Assembly (NCBI GenBank): GCA_018969015.1
Contig: JAGWZE010000021.1
Coordinates: 1-60,393 of the forward strand
Source of the DNA: Alphaproteobacteria bacterium
GTDB lineage: Bacteria > Pseudomonadota > Alphaproteobacteria > Caulobacterales > Aquidulcibacteraceae
Reading direction: 5' to 3'
Length of the DNA: 60,393 bases
Part shown: positions 27,819 to 36,340 of the stretch, one piece after another
Numbering within the stretch: position 1 is the stretch's first letter
Layout: every line of letters begins with the position of its first letter
Notes under the pieces: model-generated
What the model saw: the letters and a program-made list of their open reading frames with translations, nothing else
The model's database searches: none
Told to the model about the DNA's origin: nothing
Program-made: the position numbers and the translations under genes

Positions 27819-28120
27819 CGGTTGAGATCTTTCCATTCGGCCCAGAGTTTCTTGGCGGCCTGGATGTCGCGCGCCTGACTCGATTTATCGCCGCCGCCCA
27901 GGATGATCACCAGCGCTTCACCGTGCTGCGCAAAATAGACGCGGTATCCAGGGCCGAAGTCGATTTTCAGTTCGCTCACGCCCTCTCCGACTGGCGCAAC
28001 GTGGCCGGGGTTTCCGCGCTCGAGCCGCGCAAGACGGCGCAGCACATGCGCAGCTCCTGCGCGATCGCGCAGCGTGTCGATCCACTCCGCGAAGGCCTCG
28101 GATTTGATGACCGTCGGCAT
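27815..28120 (-). CDS. RelE/ParE-superfamily toxin (HigB-like)
   Basis: 101 residues from ATG 28120 (MPTVIKSEAFAEWIDTLRDR). The family pattern (RLARLERGNPGHVAPVGEGV, SELKIDFGPGYRVYF, LGGGDKSSQARDI, then AKKLW) matches the RelE/HigB-type 'addiction module killer' proteins, which cleave mRNA in the ribosome. The start at 28120 is chosen because a near-consensus promoter lies directly upstream; the TTG at 28153 is part of its -35 box. The mRNA would begin at or next to the ATG, that is leaderless. Confidence 0.85.
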   Translation of the reverse strand: MPTVIKSEAFAEWIDTLRDRAGAAHVLRRLARLERGNPGHVAPVGEGVSELKIDFGPGYRVYFAQHGEALVIILGGGDKSSQARDIQAAKKLWAEWKDLNR

Positions 28121-28125
28121 GGCGA

Positions 28126-28153
28126 ATTGTAGCCTTTCGGCTACATCAGTCAA
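28126..28153 (-). promoter_or_regulatory. Toxin-antitoxin promoter with embedded operator
   Basis: On the minus strand TTGACT (28153-28148), a 16-base spacer, and TACAAT (28131-28126) form a near-perfect sigma70 promoter. The perfect inverted repeat TGTAGCC-GAAA-GGCTACA (28145-28128) fills the spacer and overlaps the -10, the expected site for antitoxin-mediated repression. Only five bases separate the -10 from the toxin ATG. Confidence 0.75.
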
Positions 28154-28180
28154 GACTGCCGCGCTCCATGGCGCGACGCG

Positions 28181-29173
28181 TCACCGCACCGTGGCGTCGA
28201 CGAGCACGTCGTCGGCGTAGCGGCCGCGTTCGAGGACCGAGCCGGCGGGCGTCCACAGCACGCCGAGGCCGTTGCGGCGACCGCCGCGGAATTCGCCTTC
28301 GAACACGCGGCCGTCGGGATAGATCACCGTGGCCGATCCCGAGAGGCGCCCGTTGACGACGGGGCCCATGGCGCGCGCACCGTCGGCGAGCGTCATCAGC
28401 CCCGCGCCGCCGAGCTGGCCGTTCTGGAATTCGCCCGCGTAGCGCTTGGGCCGCGCCTCGCCCGGCTGGCCCGCCTCGAACACGCCGAGGCCCTGCCAGC
28501 GGCCGTCGACGACGGCGCCGGCATAGCGATCCCCGGCGGCGGGGCCGGTCGCCACCGTCATGACGCCGACGCCGTTCGGCTGGCCGCGTTCGACCTGGCC
28601 GGCATAGCTCGATCCGTCGCGCAGCGAGATCACGCGATAGCCGCGCGCGCCGGCCTTGGCTTGCTCCGCGGCGGATTCGGCGGAGGCTGCGACCGTCTCG
28701 CTCTCGGCCTGCCGCGCGAGCGCGTTGGCCTTGGCGGCGCGGGCCGCTTCGATCGCCGGGCCGAACACAGCGCCCGCGCGCTCGACGGCGAAGGGCGAGC
28801 CGGCGCCGCGCGCTTCGAGATCGGCTTTCGCTTTCGCCGCCTGCGTCGCGAACATGCCGTTCGGATAGGTGGCGAGATAGAAGGCGTAGGACGCCGGCGT
28901 GTTGGTTTCGGTCGCGACCGCCCAGGCGCGCGCATCGGCCTTGGTGGCCTCGGTTTCGGCGACCGCGCTGGCGATCAGCGTCGCGGTCTCCTTCTGGCCC
29001 TCGACGGCCTTCTCCGCCATGGCGATCTTGGCGTCCTCGGTGCCGTCGACGATGTCCATCAGCTGCTTGCCGTTGGTGACGACGCCGAGCGCGCCGCCGC
29101 CCAGCGCGAGCGCCGCCGCGATCGTGGCCTTGAGATTGCCGCCCATGAGCTTGCGCGCCAGATCGCCGATCAT
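28181..29173 (-). CDS. MORN-repeat membrane-anchored protein
   Basis: 330 residues. A hydrophobic segment near residues 15-33 (ATIAAALALGGGALGVV) probably anchors it in the inner membrane. An Ala-rich helical region follows (~50-185). Then four or more MORN repeats occur: YAGQVERGQPNGVGVM, YAGAVVDGRWQGLGVF, YAGEFQNGQLGGAGLM and FEGEFRGGRRNGLGVL. MORN repeats mediate membrane or protein contacts; no enzyme domain is present. The role is unknown. Confidence 0.8.
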   Translation of the reverse strand: MIGDLARKLMGGNLKATIAAALALGGGALGVVTNGKQLMDIVDGTEDAKIAMAEKAVEGQKETATLIASAVAETEATKADARAWAVATETNTPASYAFYLATYPNGMFATQAAKAKADLEARGAGSPFAVERAGAVFGPAIEAARAAKANALARQAESETVAASAESAAEQAKAGARGYRVISLRDGSSYAGQVERGQPNGVGVMTVATGPAAGDRYAGAVVDGRWQGLGVFEAGQPGEARPKRYAGEFQNGQLGGAGLMTLADGARAMGPVVNGRLSGSATVIYPDGRVFEGEFRGGRRNGLGVLWTPAGSVLERGRYADDVLVDATVR

Positions 29174-29267
29174 CGTTTCCCCGCACGTCCTTGCCGGCGA
29201 GGCTTATCACGGATTTGGGAAGCGGTGGAGGCGAAGCGCCGTGATGCGGCGCAATGCTCAGAGACGA

Positions 29268-29353
29268 TGGTGGAAGGGGCTGGATTCGAACCAGCGTACG
29301 CTCGCGCGGGCAGATTTACAGTCTGCTGCCATTAACCACTCGGCCACCCTTCC
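29268..29353 (-). tRNA. tRNA-Tyr(GTA)
   Basis: 86 bases including the encoded CCA (29270-29268). The acceptor stem GGAAGGG pairs with CCCTTCC. The anticodon arm is CAGACTGTAAATCTG with anticodon GTA. A long variable arm (CCGCGCGAGCGTACG region) fits the class II shape of bacterial tRNA-Tyr, and the T arm is GCTGGTTCGAATCCAGC. Confidence 0.95.
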
Positions 29354-29555
29354 AGCACGTCTCCTGTTCGCGGGCCCATGGCGGGGCCCCGAGGTTGCGG
29401 CGCGCCTTGCGGCGATCCGACCGTATCGCGGTATGCGGGCTAGGCGGCGCGGTGGGAAGGGGCTAAGCCCCTCCGGCCGCTCCGGAAGCGCGCGTCCGTG
29501 ACGCGCCCCGCGCCGAACCCCAAGTAGGCCCCGGCGGCGAGGAGGCCGTGTTATA

Positions 29556-30383
29556 GTGAGGTCGCCCCCGCCGCTCAAGCGCTCCCGTACGGGATCTTCA
29601 TCCGCCGGTTCCGGCCGCCGCGGGCCCCCTTTCGGCCGGCCCGGCCGCGACGACCGCGGTGAGGCCGATCCGCACGAACCCGGCTGGATCTGGGGGGTGC
29701 ATGCGAGCCTCGCCGTGCTCGCCAATCCGGCCCGCAAGATCGAACGCCTCGTGGCCACCCGCAACGCCGCCGCCCGGCTCGAGGCCCTGCCCGCCGGCGT
29801 CGAACCGCAGATCCTCGATCCCGACGCGATCGACGGCATGCTGCCGCCCGGCGCGGTGCATCAGGGGCTTGCCGTGCGCGCGCGCCCGCTCGAGGCCGAG
29901 ACGATGGAGACGGCGTGCTTCCCCGCCGATCACCGCCCCGTCGTGATCCTCGACCAGGTGACCGATCCGCAGAACGTGGGCGCGGTGTTCCGCTCGGCCG
30001 CGGCGTTCGGCGCGCGCGCCGTTCTGCTGCAGGACCGCAAGTCGCCGCCGCTGACGGGCGCGCTCGCCAAGGCGGCCGCGGGCGCGATCGAGACCGTGCC
30101 GCACGTGCGCGTCGTCAACATCGCCCGCGCGCTCGAAGAGCTTTCGAAACGCGGCTATCTCACCGTCGGTCTTGCCGGCGAAAGCGACATGGATCTCGCC
30201 GCCGCGCTCGACGATCCGCGCCCCGTCGCGCTCGCGCTCGGCGCGGAAGGCAAAGGGCTGCGCGAGCTCGTGGCCGCGACGTGCGAGCGGCAAGCGCGCA
30301 TTCCGATCGCGGCGGACATGGAAAGCCTGAACGTCTCGGTGGCGGCCGCGATCGCGTTGTACGAGGCGAAACGGCGGGGATAG
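29556..30383 (+). CDS. rlmB: 23S rRNA (guanosine-2'-O-)-methyltransferase, TrmH/SpoU family
   Basis: 275 residues from a GTG. After a basic, disordered N-terminal ~40 residues comes the substrate-binding L30e-like part (IWGVHASLAVLANPARKIERL). The SPOUT knot domain follows, with motif 1 VVILDQVTDPQNVGAVFRSA (Asn and Arg), motif 2 ALALGAEGKGLRELV and motif 3 IPIAADMESLNVSVAAAIAL. It methylates the ribose of G2251 (E. coli numbering) in 23S rRNA. It is the first gene after tRNA-Tyr, transcribed divergently. Confidence 0.9.
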   Translation: MRSPPPLKRSRTGSSSAGSGRRGPPFGRPGRDDRGEADPHEPGWIWGVHASLAVLANPARKIERLVATRNAAARLEALPAGVEPQILDPDAIDGMLPPGAVHQGLAVRARPLEAETMETACFPADHRPVVILDQVTDPQNVGAVFRSAAAFGARAVLLQDRKSPPLTGALAKAAAGAIETVPHVRVVNIARALEELSKRGYLTVGLAGESDMDLAAALDDPRPVALALGAEGKGLRELVAATCERQARIPIAADMESLNVSVAAAIALYEAKRRG

Positions 30384-30407
30384 CGCGCGGTTGCACGCGA
30401 CATTGCG

Positions 30408-30541
30408 CCGTCATTCCGGGGCGGCCGAAGGCCGAACCCGGAACCCAGAGCCGACTGGGGCGCCGCTCTCTCAGGGACGCATCGACGCGCCCATCCTCCT
30501 GGGTTCCGGGTTCGCGCGTTCCGCGCGCCCCGGAATGACGG
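30408..30541. repeat. Nested intergenic palindromic repeat (A)
   Basis: Outer arms CCGTCATTCCGGGG (30408-30421) and CCCCGGAATGACGG (30528-30541) are perfectly inverted. Inner arms GAACCCGGAACCCAG (30434-30448) and CTGGGTTCCGGGTTC (30499-30513) are too. This is the layout of the dispersed intergenic palindromes common in Hyphomicrobiales. It lies between convergent rlmB and the PAN-domain gene, where it may also serve as a terminator. Confidence 0.8.
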
Positions 30542-30556
30542 AGGTGGGATGGCGCG

Positions 30557-31507
30557 TCAGCGAACCACCTCGAACCGCGCGCGCGCATCCGGCGCGGCGC
30601 GCCCGCCGTCGAGGCTGGCGATGGGCGCGGCGCAATAGTCGAGGATGACGGGCGCGCCGGGGCCGCTGTCGTCCGGCGGCGTGACGAGGCAGAGCTCGCG
30701 GCCGACGAGGCGCAGCTCGCCCGTGGTCGGCGCGAACGCGAAGACGGCGGTCGCATCGCCGCCAGCGACGAGCGCGGCGCCGGGACCGGACGGATCGGCG
30801 GGGCCGATCGCGGCGTCGATCGCGAGCGCGCCGTCGCGCCATTCGACGTTCATCGCCGCCGGCCCCTGCGGCGCGCGGCAGATTTGCAGAACGTAGCGGC
30901 GCGTCGTGGTCATGGCCTGGCGCACGGCGCATGCGGCGGAGGTCGTCGCGGGGCCGACGAGGCGCCCGCCGATCGTGAGGGCGCCGCCCTGAAGGACCGC
31001 GCGCTGGGAGGGCGCGCCGGAACAGCCCGCCGCGCGAACGAGACCATCGGCGCCGAGATCAAGGCATCGTCCGAACCCGTCACGAATGAGGGTTGCGGCG
31101 GGCGTGGCCGTTCGCGGCGGGGACGGCGCGGCGGGCGCGACGACCGGCGTGGCCGGCTTGGCCCCCACCACGCCCGAGATGCAGCACGGCGCAGACTGCG
31201 GCGGCGGGGCTGCTTCCTTGATGCGGCACACCGGCGCCTGCAGGCCATCGACGCGGTCGAAGGTGAAGGCGACGCAGCCTTCCGTCTGTTTGCACAATTG
31301 CTGGCAATCGGCCACGTCGCCACCGGGCATCGAGCGGGCGAAGAGGTCCGCCCCCGGACGATCCGTGCCGACCTCGAGGCTCGTGGCGTCGCTCACGTCG
31401 CGGCCGCCGAGCAGGCCCTGCGCCGAAGCGAACGCCGCACAGGAAAGCGCTGCGCACAGCAATGCCGCGGCGATCCGTCCGAAACCCCGCCGACCCGCGC
31501 CACGCAT
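30557..31507 (-). CDS. Secreted PAN/Apple-domain protein with a lectin-like C-terminal part
   Basis: 316 residues from ATG 31507 (MRGAGRRGFGRIAAALLCAA), giving a signal peptide that ends at about AFASA. A PAN/Apple domain follows: DVADCQQLCKQTEGCVAF and PVCRIKE, with paired Cys. A Pro/Ala linker (~125-150) leads to a region beginning GFGRCLDLGADGLVRAAGC, which is reminiscent of ricin-type beta-trefoil repeats (less certain). Binding of carbohydrate or protein in the periplasm or outside is likely. Longer starts upstream have no signal peptide and were rejected. Confidence 0.7.
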   Translation of the reverse strand: MRGAGRRGFGRIAAALLCAALSCAAFASAQGLLGGRDVSDATSLEVGTDRPGADLFARSMPGGDVADCQQLCKQTEGCVAFTFDRVDGLQAPVCRIKEAAPPPQSAPCCISGVVGAKPATPVVAPAAPSPPRTATPAATLIRDGFGRCLDLGADGLVRAAGCSGAPSQRAVLQGGALTIGGRLVGPATTSAACAVRQAMTTTRRYVLQICRAPQGPAAMNVEWRDGALAIDAAIGPADPSGPGAALVAGGDATAVFAFAPTTGELRLVGRELCLVTPPDDSGPGAPVILDYCAAPIASLDGGRAAPDARARFEVVR

Positions 31508-31532
31508 CGTGCGTCTCTCCCCGTGTGCCGGG

Positions 31533-33239
31533 TCAGCCTGCTCCGAACCGTTCGGACCAGGCGGCGACATCGGCGTCCTCGATCTTTTTGAACAGGACGT
31601 CGGGCGGCGCAATGGTCTGCCCCACATCGACGAGTGCGAGCGCAGCGGCGCTTTCGGCCTTTGGCCAAACGCGTTTGTCCGGCGCGACGCGCAGGCCGTC
31701 GAGCACGGCGGTCGCCGCGTCGGGGATGAACGGCAGCGCCACCACTGCGAACAGCGCCGCGAGATTGAGGCCCATGCGCACGCCGACGGCCGCGCGCGCG
31801 GGATCGGTCTTGATCGCCGTCCAGGGCGCGGCGACCTGGAGATACTCGTTGCCGAGCGCCCACAGCGCGCGCGTTTCGGCGGCGGCCTTGCGGAACTCCA
31901 TGTCCTCGTGGTGCTGCGTGATGGCGGCGAGTTTCGCCGCCACGTCGGCGCGCAGCTTCGTTTCGAGCTCGGTCTCGCTCCCCTCGCCCGGCGCCGTGGC
32001 GTCGAACTTGGCGGCGCAGAAGCGCGTGATGCGGTTCACGAAGTTGCCGAACACATTCGCGAGGTCGGCGTTCACGCCGGCCTGGAACTGCTCGAGCGTG
32101 AAGGCGGCGTCGCTGGATTCCGGCGCGTTCGCCATCAGATGCCAGCGCCACACGTCGCTCGGCGCGATCTCCAGCGCCTGATCCATGAAGATGCCGCGCT
32201 TCTCGCTCGTGGAGAATTTGCCGCCGTACCACGTGACCCAGTTGAAGGCCTTGAGGCGATCGACGAGTTTCCACGGCTCGCCCGATCCCATGATCGTCAC
32301 CGGGAAGCTGACGGTGTGGAAGGCGACGTTGTCCTTGCCCATCACCTGCACGTAGGTGACATCGCCTGCGCCTTCGTCGGTGCGCCACCAGCGGCGCCAG
32401 TCATTGCCCGTGGCCTCGGCCCATTCCACCGTCGCGCCGATATACTCGACGGGCGCGTCGAACCACACGTAGAACACCTTTTCCTCGAAGCCCGGGCGCG
32501 GCGCGCCGTCCTTCGTGACGCGCACGCCCCATGAAAGATCGCGCGTGATGGCGCGATCGATCAGGCCCTCGTCGAGCCATTTGTAGGCGATCGAGCGCGC
32601 AAGGCTCGGCCATTCGGTCGCGGCGTCGACCCAGGCGCGGATGCGGTCCTGCATCTGGCCCTGCTTGAGGAAGAGATGCGCCGTGTCGCGCACTTCGAGA
32701 TTGGACGAGCCGGAGATTTTCGAACGCGGGTTCTTCAGGTCGACGGGATCGAGCAGCGAGCCGCAATTGTCGCACTGGTCGCCGCGCGCGCGTTCGAAGG
32801 CGCAGACGGGGCACGTGCCCTCGACGTAGCGGTCCGGCAAAAAGCGCCCGTCGTCGATCGAATAGACTTGGCGGGAGACCCGCTCCTCGATCAGGCCGTT
32901 CTTCTCCAGCACCTCGCAGAAGTGCTGCGTGAGGCGGTGGTTGGGCGGGTTGGAGCTGCGGCCGAACCAATCGAACGAGAGGCGGAAGCCCTCGCCCGCG
33001 CGCTTCTGCACGTCGTGCTGCTCGTCGCAATAGGCGCGCACGTCGACGCCGGCCTCGGCGGCGGCAAGCTCGGCCGGCGTGCCGTGCTCGTCGGTGGCGC
33101 AGATGAACAGCACCTCGTGGCCCTGCATGCGGCGGAACCGGGCGTGCACGTCGGACGGCAGCATCGAGCCGGCCAGATTGCCGAGATGCTTGACGCCGTT
33201 GATGTACGGCAGGGCCGACGTGATCAGGAACCGGGCCAT
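31533..33239 (-). CDS. metG: Methionyl-tRNA synthetase
   Basis: 568 residues. The HIGH-type motif is in [14 protein letters not shown] and the KMSKS-type motif is KFSTSEKRG, a known variant. A zinc-binding pair is present ([20 protein letters not shown]). The C-terminal tRNA-binding EMAP-like extension of some MetRS enzymes is missing, as in many short alphaproteobacterial forms. It charges tRNA-Met in the cytoplasm. The neighbours on both sides are unrelated in function. Confidence 0.95.
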   Translation of the reverse strand: MARFLITSALPYINGVKHLGNLAGSMLPSDVHARFRRMQGHEVLFICATDEHGTPAELAAAEAGVDVRAYCDEQHDVQKRAGEGFRLSFDWFGRSSNPPNHRLTQHFCEVLEKNGLIEERVSRQVYSIDDGRFLPDRYVEGTCPVCAFERARGDQCDNCGSLLDPVDLKNPRSKISGSSNLEVRDTAHLFLKQGQMQDRIRAWVDAATEWPSLARSIAYKWLDEGLIDRAITRDLSWGVRVTKDGAPRPGFEEKVFYVWFDAPVEYIGATVEWAEATGNDWRRWWRTDEGAGDVTYVQVMGKDNVAFHTVSFPVTIMGSGEPWKLVDRLKAFNWVTWYGGKFSTSEKRGIFMDQALEIAPSDVWRWHLMANAPESSDAAFTLEQFQAGVNADLANVFGNFVNRITRFCAAKFDATAPGEGSETELETKLRADVAAKLAAITQHHEDMEFRKAAAETRALWALGNEYLQVAAPWTAIKTDPARAAVGVRMGLNLAALFAVVALPFIPDAATAVLDGLRVAPDKRVWPKAESAAALALVDVGQTIAPPDVLFKKIEDADVAAWSERFGAG

Positions 33240-33320
33240 GGACGCTCCGCGGAAAGAGCGCGGATGTAGGCGCGCCGCCCTCGTGCTGGCAAGGGCGAGG
33301 GCAAAGGCGGGGCAAGCCGG

Positions 33321-34448
33321 CTAGCGGCGGCCCTGGAAGGCGCGCCCGAGCGCTTCGAGCCTGATCTTCGGCGGGCCGAGCGGCCGTTTGCCGAAGCCCG
33401 GCGGGTTGAAGGCCTTCGGGAAGACGAGACGTTCCGGGGCGCCTTCGGGCGGCGTGAGTGCGGCGTCGAACGCGGCGGCGCCGAGGGCGCGCAGGGCCGG
33501 CGCGGCCTCGACCGGATCGGCGGCGAGCGCGGTGGCGTGCTCGACGGTGAGGACGGCGTCGAACCGCTCGTAGCGGAGCATCGGCAGGTGCGCGAGGCGC
33601 GGGCCGGTTTCGAGCGAGCGGCGGGCGCCTTCGGAAATGCCGAGCAGCGTCTCCTGCGAGGCGGCGGCGACGTCCTGCGCCAACGCTTCGGCGACGGACC
33701 ATTTGCCCGTCGATTGCGGGCGCCGGCCGGCGCCGATGCTGACGAGGAGCGTGCGGTCCGGGCCGATCGTCCAGTCATAGCCGCCCTGCCGGGCGGCCAG
33801 CGCGCGCACCACGGCCAGCGCGGGATCGGCGAGGCCGGCAGCGGTGGCGTCGGCGAATGGGGCGGCGGTCCCGTCCGGGCGCAGGGCGACCTTTTCTGAG
33901 TCGAACTTGGCCGGCGCGGCGGTCGCGGCCTGCAGGACGCGGGTGACGAGCGCGCCCGGCTCGGGGGCGGCGCGGTCGGTGACGAACAGGACGAGGCCGT
34001 CGCTGCGACGCTTCAGGAACGCGCCGAACCCCACGCGCCAAGGCGCGCCTTCCACCGGGGCGGCGCCGAACAGGCCGGTCAAGCCGACGTCCAGCGCGGC
34101 CGGATCGCGCTTGAACACCATGTCCGGCCCGATCTGCGCGAAGGCGATCTCGATCTCAGCGACCTTGCGGCCGCGGGCGAGCTCGGCGGCGACATAGGCG
34201 CCCGCCCCTGTCCCGACGATCAGGTCGAAATAGTCGGAGAGCTTGAAGTCCTTGAAGAAACTGCGCCGGCCCAGGCGGTCTTCGAGCTGGGCGAGCAGGC
34301 CGAACTGCACGGGCGCGCGGGCGCCGGGGGCGTCGAGGGTGAGGATGCGCTTGGGCGTCGAGGGCGAGGCGCGGCCACGGGCGCGCGCCGCCGCCACGGC
34401 GGGCGGTCCGCTCGCCTGGCCCTGCGCTGCTGCGCCGGTCTGCGCCAT
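33321..34448 (-). CDS. Patatin-like protein with a degenerate active site
   Basis: 375 residues. The fold is recognisable from ILTLDAPGARAPVQFGLLAQ (where active patatins have DGGGxRG) and DYFDLIVGTGAGAYVAAEL (where they have GxSxG). The nucleophile Ser is Gly or Ala (GTGAG), and the DGG/A catalytic Asp block reads PFADATAAGLADP. The oxyanion hole glycines are also altered. Therefore it probably does not hydrolyse lipids. The N-terminal ~30 residues are low-complexity Ala/Pro. It may be a regulatory pseudo-enzyme. Confidence 0.7.
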   Translation of the reverse strand: MAQTGAAAQGQASGPPAVAAARARGRASPSTPKRILTLDAPGARAPVQFGLLAQLEDRLGRRSFFKDFKLSDYFDLIVGTGAGAYVAAELARGRKVAEIEIAFAQIGPDMVFKRDPAALDVGLTGLFGAAPVEGAPWRVGFGAFLKRRSDGLVLFVTDRAAPEPGALVTRVLQAATAAPAKFDSEKVALRPDGTAAPFADATAAGLADPALAVVRALAARQGGYDWTIGPDRTLLVSIGAGRRPQSTGKWSVAEALAQDVAAASQETLLGISEGARRSLETGPRLAHLPMLRYERFDAVLTVEHATALAADPVEAAPALRALGAAAFDAALTPPEGAPERLVFPKAFNPPGFGKRPLGPPKIRLEALGRAFQGRR

Positions 34449-34581
34449 CCGATGCCCCTGGAAATGCCCCGCCCCGTTCTACACCGCGCAGCCGCCTTTT
34501 GCAGCGCCAACACGCAGTATCCCCAGCCAAAGCGCGGCGGCGGCGGGCCCTGTCGAGCGCGCCCGCAGGCCGAAACCAGAC

Positions 34582-34656
<75 letters not shown>

Positions 34657-34738
34657 GCTCCAGGCACGTCGTCTTGTTGCCGATGGGCCTGAAGGTCAAG
34701 CCTTGCGCCGCGGGTGAGACGGCGCCGCGGGGGACGGA

Positions 34739-36223
34739 TCAGTCGATCGGGCGGGCGACGCGGAAGCCGAGATCGGCCGTGCGCTGGTCCGGATCGGCGC
34801 GGCGACGGTTGGCGCTGCGGAGGTTCGCGGCCGGCGTCTGGTAGCTGCCGCCGCGATAGACGCGCTGGGCGCAGGGCGCCCGATCGACGGCGGCCCCGTC
34901 GGCCGGCGCGCCCTCGTAGCTCGGGACGTAGCAGTCCGCGACCAATTCGGCGGCGTTGCCCGGCACTTCGAAGAGGCCGAACGGGTTGGCGGGCAGCGAC
35001 GCGACATCGACCGTAGATTTCGCGCCGAAGCGCGCGGCGGCGGCGGTGATCGTCTTGCCGGTGGCGTAGGGCGTGGTCGTGCCGGCGCGGGCGATGTACT
35101 CCCACTCCGCTTCGCTCAGGAGCCGGTAGGCGCGGCCCTGATGGCGGCCGTTGAGCCAGCGCAGATAAGCCTGCGCGTCGTTCCACGACACGCCGATGAC
35201 CGGCTTCGAACCGCGACCGAAGCCGCGGTCGAGTGGGTAGAAGCCGGCGCAGCCGCCGGAATTGGCGCACGCGTCCCACTGCGCGAAGGTGATCTCCGTG
35301 GCGGAGACGGCGAAGGTCGGGAGCGTCACCTGACGTTCGGGGCCTTCGTCCGGAAACCGGCCCTTTTCCTTGGCGGCGGAGCCCATCGTGAAGAGGCCGC
35401 CGGGGACGACGACCATTTGCGGGCAATCCGCGCAGTCGGTGAACGTCTCGCCGGGTTTGCGGACGGGCTCAATCGGCGCTGGCGGCGGCGGGGGCGCCGG
35501 AACGGGCGCCGGGGCCGGGGCCGCGGTTTCGGGCTTCGGCGCGCTCGCCGACGCGTCGGACAGCTTCACGCCGGGGATCGAGACACGCGCCAACAGCCCA
35601 GAGCTCTTCGCGAGTTCATAGCCCTTCGGCGCGAACCACGCGCCGGCGCCGAGCAGCGCGACCGCAACGGCGAGCATCGCATAGCGGCGCAGCCGGCGCT
35701 GGAACTGCACGCGGGGCGGCAGGATCTCGAACGTTTCGACCTTCTGGTCGATGTTTTCCAGGGGATGGCGGCCCTTGGACTGGAAGGCGGCGGACGGCGA
35801 GTTGCGCGCCATCGAGCGGAACTCGCCCGAGACCAGCGCCGTGCCGGGCACGGCGAGAGATTGGAGGCGCGCGGCGACGTTGACGCCGTGGCCGAGCAGG
35901 TCGTTGTTGGCCGTGACCACAACGTCGCCAATGTGCGCGCCGACGCGGATTTCCGGCTCGCCCTTGGGCCGCTTGTCCAGCAGGTCCGACATCGCGCCGA
36001 GCGCGGCGCCGGCGGAGGGAAACTCCAGCATGAAGCCGTCGCCTGCGGTGTTGAAGATGCGGCCGCCATGGGCGGCGGCGACGGTGGCGATGCGCGCGTT
36101 GAGCTGTTCGACGTTCCGCGCGGCTTTCTTCTGGTCTTTCTCCGACATCGTCGAAAATCCGACGATGTCGATCGACACGATCGAGGCCAGCTTGATCTGA
36201 CGTTCTACTGATTGCTCGCTCAC
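34739..36223 (-). CDS. Class III nucleotide cyclase fused to a SUMF1/FGE-type domain
   Basis: 494 residues from a GTG. Residues ~8-165 are a class III cyclase catalytic domain: metal Asp in SIDIVGFS and FNTAGDGF, transition-state Asn/Arg in GVNVAARLQ. The usual substrate-selecting Lys is Asn (IFNTAGD), a variant often seen in rhizobial cyclases. A membrane helix follows (~181-201), then a Pro/Ala linker (~222-256), then a formylglycine-generating-enzyme-like domain (~265-494: MVVVPGGLFTMGS, EITFAQWDAC, LLSEAEWEYIARAG, VYRGGSY, LGFRVAR). The FGE catalytic Cys pair is not visible, so the periplasmic domain is probably a binding or sensing module. A CRP-type gene lies 117 bases upstream on the same strand. 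Confidence 0.85.
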   Translation of the reverse strand: MSEQSVERQIKLASIVSIDIVGFSTMSEKDQKKAARNVEQLNARIATVAAAHGGRIFNTAGDGFMLEFPSAGAALGAMSDLLDKRPKGEPEIRVGAHIGDVVVTANNDLLGHGVNVAARLQSLAVPGTALVSGEFRSMARNSPSAAFQSKGRHPLENIDQKVETFEILPPRVQFQRRLRRYAMLAVAVALLGAGAWFAPKGYELAKSSGLLARVSIPGVKLSDASASAPKPETAAPAPAPVPAPPPPPAPIEPVRKPGETFTDCADCPQMVVVPGGLFTMGSAAKEKGRFPDEGPERQVTLPTFAVSATEITFAQWDACANSGGCAGFYPLDRGFGRGSKPVIGVSWNDAQAYLRWLNGRHQGRAYRLLSEAEWEYIARAGTTTPYATGKTITAAAARFGAKSTVDVASLPANPFGLFEVPGNAAELVADCYVPSYEGAPADGAAVDRAPCAQRVYRGGSYQTPAANLRSANRRRADPDQRTADLGFRVARPID

Positions 36224-36340
36224 GCAGACCCCCGTCAGCGCCCCCGTTTCAGCCCGGATATAGGCCCGAACTTTGACGGCCGGGCAAGCCGTCAGGCCGG
36301 GCGGGGTTTCGACTGCCGGAAACGCAGGCGCCGGGCGCCG

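Noticed and set aside
28121-28153. TTG 28153 as toxin start
   Set aside because: It coincides with the -35 element of a strong promoter and adds residues not found in the family.
34739-36223. True formylglycine-generating enzyme
   Set aside because: The C-terminal region lacks the active-site cysteine pair and there is no sulfatase nearby.
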